Assembly (NCBI GenBank): GCA_031267825.1
Contig: JAIRYJ010000011.1
Span: 1 to 41,411, forward strand
Source of the DNA: Bifidobacteriaceae bacterium
GTDB lineage: Bacteria; Actinomycetota; Actinomycetes; Actinomycetales; WQXJ01
DNA: 41,411 bases
Direction: 5' to 3'
Notes under the pieces: model-generated
The model's input: the letters and a program-made list of their open reading frames with translations, nothing else
Told to the model about the DNA's origin: nothing
Databases searched by the model: none
In this document: in pieces, positions 35,692-41,411 of the stretch
How positions within the stretch are numbered: the first letter of the stretch is position 1
Layout of the letters: each line of letters opens with the position of its first letter
Program-made: the position numbers and the translations under genes

Positions 35692-37323
35692 TCAGCCCCG
35701 CTTCTTGCCGACCGTAATCTGTTCCTGTTCGACTTCAGCGTCAGCTGGGCTGACTTCTTCCGCTTCAGCCAGAACACCAATCGTCAACAAGAACTCACGG
35801 GTGAACTGTTCAACCGCCGCTTTCAAGGCGGCTTCTGTTTCTTTGGTCAAATCACCTGAGGTGGCGATGTCTGTCAGCACCGTGGAGTGTCTTGCCAGAT
35901 ATGACAGCAGATCAGCCTCATAGTCTGAGACTTTCTCCAACGGCACCCGGTCAAGATAGCCGCGAGTCGCCGCGTAAATCGCCGCCACCTGATGTTCAAC
36001 CGGGTAGGGGGTGTATTGCGGCTGTTTCAGCAATTCCATTAGGCGGGCGCCGCGGGTTAGTTGCTGACGTGAAGCGGCATCTAAGTCGGAGGCGAACATG
36101 GCGAAAGCTTCCAGATCACGGTATTGTGCTAAGTCAATTTTCAGTGTGCCAGCGACTTTTTTCATGGCTTTGACTTGAGCCGCGCCACCAACCCGGGAAA
36201 CTGAAATACCAACATCAACGGCTGGGCGCTGATCAGCGTTGAACAGATCCGATTGTAAGAAAATCTGTCCATCGGTGATCGAGATGACGTTAGTTGGGAT
36301 GTACGCCGAGACGTCATTGGCTTTAGTTTCAATAATTGGCAAACCGGTCATTGAACCGGCCCCCATCTCATCTGACAGCTTGGCGCAGCGTTCAAGTAGC
36401 CGCGAATGCAAGTAGAAGACGTCACCCGGGTAGGCTTCACGGCCTGGCGGGCGGCGCAACAGCAGCGAAACCGCGCGGTAGGCTTCAGCCTGCTTCGACA
36501 GGTCATCAAACACGATCAGAACATGTTTGCCTTGATACATCCAATGCTGGCCGATAGCACTACCGGTATAAGGAGCCAAGTATTTGAACCCGGCCGGATC
36601 AGAGGCGGGCGCCGCCACGATCGTGGTGTACTCCAAGGCTCCGGCGTCTTCCAGAGCGGACCGCACAGCCGCGATAGTTGACCCCTTCTGCCCGACCGCG
36701 ACATAGACGCAACGAACTTGCCGCCTCGGGTCACCTGAATCCCAGTTGGCTTTTTGGTTGATGATGGTGTCAGTCGCGATGGCTGTTTTGCCGGTTCCCC
36801 GGTCACCGATGATTAGCTGGCGTTGGCCACGGCCAATCGGGATGAGTGAATCAACCGCTTTCAAACCGGTCTGCAACGGTTCGTGAACTGACTTGCGTTG
36901 CATCACTGTTGGGGCTTGCAGTTCAAGGGCGCGGCGCTCCGTCGCGTCAATCTCTCCCAGGCCGTCCAGTGGTTTACCGAGCGGGTCGACCACCCGGCCA
37001 AGGTAGGCGTCACCAACGGCGACTGACAGCACCTCACCAGTCCGGCGGACTTCCTGGCCTTCTTCAATGCCAGCGAATTCGCCTAGAACAATCACACCAA
37101 TTTGGCGCACATCAAGGTTCTGGGCCAGTCCTAATGTGCCATCAGGGAATCGCAGCAGCTCGTTAGCCATCACGCCCGGCAAACCCTCGACTTGGGCAAT
37201 ACCGTCGCCAGCCATCGTGACCCGGCCAACCTCAGCGGCCTGGGCTGGAGCGGCCCGGTAGGACTCAACAAACTCGTCCAGCGCCTGGCGGATCGCTTCT
37301 GGCCGGATGCTCAGATCAGTCAT
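35692..37323 (-). CDS. atpA: ATP synthase alpha subunit
   Basis: The 543-aa nucleotide-binding subunit has Walker [48 protein letters not shown] and the alpha arginine-finger region ([19 protein letters not shown]). The C-terminal acidic tail ([14 protein letters not shown]) is long, as in other actinobacteria. An AAGGAAG sequence precedes the ATG. It lies 24 bases after atpH. Confidence 0.99.
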   Translation of the reverse strand: MTDLSIRPEAIRQALDEFVESYRAAPAQAAEVGRVTMAGDGIAQVEGLPGVMANELLRFPDGTLGLAQNLDVRQIGVIVLGEFAGIEEGQEVRRTGEVLSVAVGDAYLGRVVDPLGKPLDGLGEIDATERRALELQAPTVMQRKSVHEPLQTGLKAVDSLIPIGRGQRQLIIGDRGTGKTAIATDTIINQKANWDSGDPRRQVRCVYVAVGQKGSTIAAVRSALEDAGALEYTTIVAAPASDPAGFKYLAPYTGSAIGQHWMYQGKHVLIVFDDLSKQAEAYRAVSLLLRRPPGREAYPGDVFYLHSRLLERCAKLSDEMGAGSMTGLPIIETKANDVSAYIPTNVISITDGQIFLQSDLFNADQRPAVDVGISVSRVGGAAQVKAMKKVAGTLKIDLAQYRDLEAFAMFASDLDAASRQQLTRGARLMELLKQPQYTPYPVEHQVAAIYAATRGYLDRVPLEKVSDYEADLLSYLARHSTVLTDIATSGDLTKETEAALKAAVEQFTREFLLTIGVLAEAEEVSPADAEVEQEQITVGKKRG

Positions 37324-37347
37324 GTTCTTTCTTCCTTGGAGTTCTTC

Positions 37348-38166
37348 TTAGGCGGCCAGGCCGCGCCTGATGTCAGCTAAACGAGTCAGCAGTGAACCAT
37401 CCACCACATCATCACCTAAACGGATCCTCAGGCCACCTAAGACCGACGGATCAACTGTCACATTGAGTTGAATAGCGCGGCCATAGGCCGCACTCAAAGC
37501 CTGTCCCAACCGTCCTAGCTGGTCAGATGTTAGTGCCCTCGCCGTGGTGACGGCCGCTACTAGGCGGCCACGCTGAACGGCGATCAGACCACCCAAGTAG
37601 ATCAGCGAATAGCGGATGCCCCGGCCCCTGGGATGAGTTACCACCCGTTCAAGCAGCCAAGCTGTTAGTGGTGAAACCACCGGCCCGAAGACTGTCCGGG
37701 CTAGTTTGGCGCGGGCTTCTGGTTCAGCCAGCACATCACCTAGAGCGGTCCGCAGGTCACGTTGGTGGCGCAGGACGGAATCAACTTGGAAAAGTTCAGC
37801 CTCAATTTGGCGTAAAGCCTCATCGCCGGCCGTTGGCGACAAGGCGGCCTCAAACGCGACCTCTTCTAGAACGTTCGCCAAGTCCGCTTCACCTGGCCAG
37901 CGCAGCACGCTGACCGCCGCCGCCAAGTCAACCGCTGGTTGGAAATGCCCGGCCATGGCTTGACGGACAAGGCGTTTCTTGGGTGCGGCTGGCCGGTTCG
38001 GGTTGGTTAGTGCCCGCGCCAAAGCCCGGTCCTGGTCCAACGCGTCAACCAGGGCAAACAGTTCGCCAGCGAATCGCAGCGCCTGGTCGGCGGCGGCCGC
38101 TGTGGCACGCCTGGCCATCGCCTTGGCTTCAGCTAGACCGGCCGCACTGGCACCTAAGTAGGCCAC
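37348..38166 (-). CDS. atpH: ATP synthase delta subunit
   Basis: The peripheral-stalk subunit has 272 aa with the start chosen at GTG 38166, which follows AAGGAGG by four bases and gives a start (VAYLGASAAGLAEAKAMA) like other actinobacterial delta subunits. A GTG at 38205 with GGGGAG is an alternative adding 13 residues. The C-terminal segment SVLGGLRIRLGDDVVDGSLLTRL is diagnostic for delta/OSCP. The length is well above the 180 aa of most bacteria, as usual in this phylum. Confidence 0.95.
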   Translation of the reverse strand: MAYLGASAAGLAEAKAMARRATAAAADQALRFAGELFALVDALDQDRALARALTNPNRPAAPKKRLVRQAMAGHFQPAVDLAAAVSVLRWPGEADLANVLEEVAFEAALSPTAGDEALRQIEAELFQVDSVLRHQRDLRTALGDVLAEPEARAKLARTVFGPVVSPLTAWLLERVVTHPRGRGIRYSLIYLGGLIAVQRGRLVAAVTTARALTSDQLGRLGQALSAAYGRAIQLNVTVDPSVLGGLRIRLGDDVVDGSLLTRLADIRRGLAA

Positions 38167-38207
38167 ACCGCCTCCTTGCCGCCCGTCACCACTGCCATCA
38201 ACCACTC

Positions 38208-39064
<857 letters not shown>

Positions 39065-39913
39065 TCAGTGCTCTTCCTTAGCGAGCCCAATATAGACAGA
39101 CGTCAGTATCGCGAAAATGAAAGCTTGTAAGCCCGCGATGAAAATCTCAAAAATAACAAAGGCGAACGAGGCCGCAGCCGTCAGCACACCTAATCCTTTG
39201 ATCAGTCCGCCTCCTTCTATCAGCAGGTAACTGGTCATCACAAAGAAGGCTGTCAGCAGAAAATGGCCAGCGATCATGTTGGCCATAAGACGCACTGTCA
39301 GCGTTACGGGACGCAACACAAAGGTCGAGAGGAACTCGATTGGTGTTAGCAAGAGGTACATCACCTTGGGTGCGCCTTTGGGGAACAGGTTGTCCGCTAA
39401 GTAGTGTCCCAAGCCGTGAGCCCGGATTCCTTGCGCCACAAAGGCGATCCAGGCGCACACAGCCAAGATCATTGGTACCGCCACCAAGCCGTTCGATGAA
39501 ACGTTGAAGAACGGCAATATGCCGGTGATGTTTAGGGCCAGTACACCAAAGAAGATGGTCGCTATAAAAGGTAGGTAGCGCCGGGCCATGGCCGGTGGCA
39601 TGGCGGCCTGACAGATCTGCTTGTGAACAAAGCCCATCGCCAGTTCGAAGGTCGATTGTCCCCGGCCTGGTACGAGTCTTATCCGCCTGGCACCCAGCCA
39701 AATCAACACAACCAAGCCGATCGTCGCGACAACTCGGATCAGGTCAAGCCGGTTGAATTCGAACCAGTCCCCAATGGTCCAGAACGGCGCTGGGTAGAGT
39801 TCATCAAGGGTCGGCATGTGCATCCCGGAGCCGCCGTCCTCACTTGTGGCAAGCAGCGCGCCGGGACCGTTCCCAACGAAGGGCAAGTTCATGACTCCTA
39901 GGATGCTTCCCAC
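39065..39913 (-). CDS. atpB: ATP synthase a subunit
   Basis: The 282-aa membrane subunit forms the ion half-channels. The essential Arg is in LTVRLMANMIAGH, and the last helix ends LQAFIFAILTSVYIGLAKEEH, both typical. It is the first gene of the operon; no atpI precedes it. The GTG at 39913 has no clear ribosome site; an ATG at 39892 is preceded closely by TAGGAG and is an alternative start. Confidence 0.96.
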   Translation of the reverse strand: MGSILGVMNLPFVGNGPGALLATSEDGGSGMHMPTLDELYPAPFWTIGDWFEFNRLDLIRVVATIGLVVLIWLGARRIRLVPGRGQSTFELAMGFVHKQICQAAMPPAMARRYLPFIATIFFGVLALNITGILPFFNVSSNGLVAVPMILAVCAWIAFVAQGIRAHGLGHYLADNLFPKGAPKVMYLLLTPIEFLSTFVLRPVTLTVRLMANMIAGHFLLTAFFVMTSYLLIEGGGLIKGLGVLTAAASFAFVIFEIFIAGLQAFIFAILTSVYIGLAKEEH

Positions 39914-40185
39914 GGCGTGTCAAGCTCTGAACGCACGTGGCCTGCTTCGGCAGATAATCGGTCAGCGGGTCGTGTACAACTTACCATAACTAGGACCTAA
40001 GGCCGTACCTCATGTTGGCTGTTGACGCGGTCTCCCAGGGCACCCCGTGGGCCGCCATTCTGGCCGTCCCGGACCGCCACCGGCTGGCCTAGTGCCGTCC
40101 GTTCCCGTCCTGGCTTCAGCCGTCCGCCCGCAGTTGCTCCATGCCCATCCGGCCAGTCCCGCATCAGCCGTCCGCAGTGGTCCGG
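39914..40185. other. Intergenic region upstream of the ATP synthase operon
   Basis: No gene is seen in these 272 bases, which should hold the atp promoter. Repeated CAGCCGTCCG sequences occur near 40109 and 40165. A TTGACA on the minus strand at 39918-39923 is a perfect -35 hexamer, but the matching -10 position (TAGGAG, 39895-39900) is poor and would lie inside the a-subunit frame unless the ATG at 39892 is the real start. Confidence 0.45.
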
Positions 40186-40689
40186 TCAAGCTGCCAAGCA
40201 GGTTTTGATTTGCGCCAGGTCCCAGTTGGTTCCGTCAGCGAACCTGAACCACGCCACCTTAGTCTCACTGTTATGGTTCGAGACAGTCACCTGATGATAG
40301 AACCAGCCCACCACCCGCAACGACCCACCCGGATAATTCACCACCGCATCCTTACCAACCACCGTCAACCACACATCACCCGGAACAATCCCCTCCGGGA
40401 ACACAACCACCGAATCAACACCATAATCCTCAACCCGGTCAACACCCGGCGACACAACAAACGTGTCCAAACCATTACCACCATAAAGAACATCATCACC
40501 CGGACCACCATCCAACACATCAGCACCATCAGCACCACTCAGCAGATCATTCCCCAGACCACCAGCCAACGTGTCATTTCCACCATTGCCGGACAGAAGA
40601 TCGACCCCGCCACCACCAGTCAACACGTCATTACCACCACTACCGTTCAAAGTATCATGACCATCGCCACCAACCAGATAATCACCCAC
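40186..40689 (-). CDS. RTX-type calcium-binding repeat protein or C-terminal part of one
   Basis: The 167-aa frame has about eight nonapeptide repeats of GGxGxDxLx type in its first 75 residues ([17 protein letters not shown] and on), the calcium-binding beta-roll of RTX proteins. A C-terminal domain ([41 protein letters not shown]) matches the domain that often follows such repeats. An RTX roll with no N-terminal activity domain is unusual. The GTG start lies within an 8-base overlap with the preceding frame and has no clear ribosome site, so this may be the tail of a larger gene broken by frameshift. Secretion route and ligand are unknown. Confidence 0.7.
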   Translation of the reverse strand: MGDYLVGGDGHDTLNGSGGNDVLTGGGGVDLLSGNGGNDTLAGGLGNDLLSGADGADVLDGGPGDDVLYGGNGLDTFVVSPGVDRVEDYGVDSVVVFPEGIVPGDVWLTVVGKDAVVNYPGGSLRVVGWFYHQVTVSNHNSETKVAWFRFADGTNWDLAQIKTCLAA

Positions 40690-40957
40690 CGATCGTGCTG
40701 ATCATCTTGTCCTCATCAGCGAACCCGAACCACTCGCCCCTCCTAACAAACCAGGCATTATTCGGAGTTGAACCAGGACTCGGGCGCTCCGAAGCCTTGA
40801 TTATCCGTGACCTGGGCGTCTGACCTTCTTCAACAGGCACGGCCTCCACATGGAAACTGAACCCAGCAAGAACACCCTCGACAAACCACCCAAATAGCGG
40901 GCCCGCTCCAGTGGTTCTAACGCCATCACACCCGGAGCTGAAGATCCGTTCAACCAT
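40682..40957 (-). CDS. Short frame between an unknown gene and the RTX frame
   Basis: The 91-aa product ([16 protein letters not shown]..., ending [10 protein letters not shown]) has no recognised domain. It overlaps the preceding frame and the RTX frame by 8 bases each, each in a different reading frame. Its end, MISTIGG, would lead naturally into the RTX start [10 protein letters not shown] if one frame were shifted. This fits either a tightly coupled operon or one original gene with frame changes. The ribosome site is weak. Confidence 0.45.
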   Translation of the reverse strand: MVERIFSSGCDGVRTTGAGPLFGWFVEGVLAGFSFHVEAVPVEEGQTPRSRIIKASERPSPGSTPNNAWFVRRGEWFGFADEDKMISTIGG

Positions 40958-41411
40958 TTGACCGGGCAAGGTTCTCCGTAAACCTAAGCAACTCCGTCTT
41001 GTATAACACCTGATTCGGTAACACTGTAGCATCCATCATCCCTGGGCAGATCACTATCACATCAACGCTCTTAATCGCCCTAACATACCGTTCGGACAAG
41101 AAATGAATCAACGCCCGTTTACCCTTGAAGTTCCCATCACCACCAATATCACCGTCACGCACCAGTTGCATCAACTCGTCTATTTGCTTTTGGGTTCCGC
41201 CGAGCGTTTTCCGAATCGACTCATCGAATTCGCTGTGCTCAATGACTTGCGCGAGTACTGTATCGCCAGCGTGTCCGAAAACCTTGTTTCCGGCCTCATC
41301 AGTGATCTCAGAAATCGCTTCAACGAAACTTCGCGCCGAAATCAAGCTCCCGTCCGGTACCATCAGATCGCCCTGATACAACAACGCGGTCACACCATCC
41401 GGCAACGACAC
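40950..41411 (-). CDS. Unknown protein, N-terminus beyond the window
   Basis: The frame is open to the right edge of the window (at least 153 residues seen), so the true start is outside. The visible part (SFVEAISEITDEAGNKVFGHAGDTVLAQVIEHS in overlapping parts; GGTQKQIDELMQLVRDGDIGGDGNFKGKRALIHFL) is soluble and shows no family I know. The DNA here is lower in G+C (about 50 % in sampled lines) than most of the window. The stop overlaps the next frame by 8 bases (ATGGTTGA). It may be part of a large RTX-tailed protein. Confidence 0.5.
   Translation of the reverse strand: MSLPDGVTALLYQGDLMVPDGSLISARSFVEAISEITDEAGNKVFGHAGDTVLAQVIEHSEFDESIRKTLGGTQKQIDELMQLVRDGDIGGDGNFKGKRALIHFLSERYVRAIKSVDVIVICPGMMDATVLPNQVLYKTELLRFTENLARSNG

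Noticed and set aside
35688..35780. Longer gamma subunit reaching into atpA
   Set aside because: The extra 31 residues would overlap the alpha C-terminus and are absent from the family; ATG at 35687 gives the typical gamma start.
39895..39923. TTGACA-N17-TAGGAG as a strong atp promoter
   Set aside because: The -35 is perfect but the -10 is poor, and transcription would begin at or after the annotated start of atpB; kept only as a note in the intergenic entry.
40141..40701. Plus-strand frame rich in Thr, Ile and Asn
   Set aside because: It is the antisense of the RTX repeats; the sense strand has the recognisable calcium-binding motif.

Overview
The window is chromosomal DNA of a Gram-positive actinobacterium (Actinomycetota) with roughly 60 % G+C by eye. 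Evidence: a NucS/EndoMS mismatch endonuclease, a DUF2550 gene directly behind atpC, an ATP synthase delta subunit of the long actinobacterial type, an LtrA membrane protein, an LPXTG-type wall-anchored protein, and many GTG/TTG starts. I cannot fix the genus. No tRNA, rRNA, CRISPR array, transposase or phage gene was seen.

Left part (about 230-10485, + strand) is an L-arabinose regulon. A LacI-family repressor gene is followed by a promoter flanked by two GCGCTCACA-type operators. An eight-cistron run less the regulator then follows: a sugar-binding lipoprotein, a double ABC ATPase, two permeases (YtfQRT/YjfF-like), L-ribulose-5-phosphate 4-epimerase, L-arabinose isomerase and an FGGY ribulokinase. 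From the ATPase on, every junction is a 4-nt ATGA/GTGA overlap. Three stacked hairpins separate the binding-protein gene from the ATPase gene.

Middle part (10700-22000) is mostly surface and signalling. It holds a large VWA/SpaA-like protein with an LPGTG sorting signal, an operon of a 34-aa peptide, a helical-repeat protein, a LuxR-type response regulator and a membrane metallophosphoesterase, then a small GNAT/iron-sulfur pair and a beta-helix adhesin with a Pro-Thr stalk. Next (22090-29356) come an LtrA protein, a three-gene set for a 3-acetamido sugar nucleotide (acyltransferase, aminotransferase, oxidoreductase; WbpD/E/B-like), and two divergent glycosyltransferases, together suggesting a cell-surface glycan locus.

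Right part (29495-39913, - strand) is core genome: the complete F-type ATP synthase operon atpB-E-F-H-A-G-D-C, then DUF2550, a GH3 lipoprotein, NucS and two small conserved or unknown genes. The right edge carries an RTX-repeat reading frame preceded by two short overlapping frames, possibly one broken gene.

The most unusual signal is a 14-mer, GGACGATGCCGCCC, present in six exact copies on both strands plus degenerate ones. It lies in intergenic DNA and in variable protein linkers, where it usually encodes Asp-Asp-Ala-Ala. Several of the same linkers are built of tandem repeats (84 bp and 63 bp). This looks like a dispersed, selected or mobile short sequence whose role is unknown.
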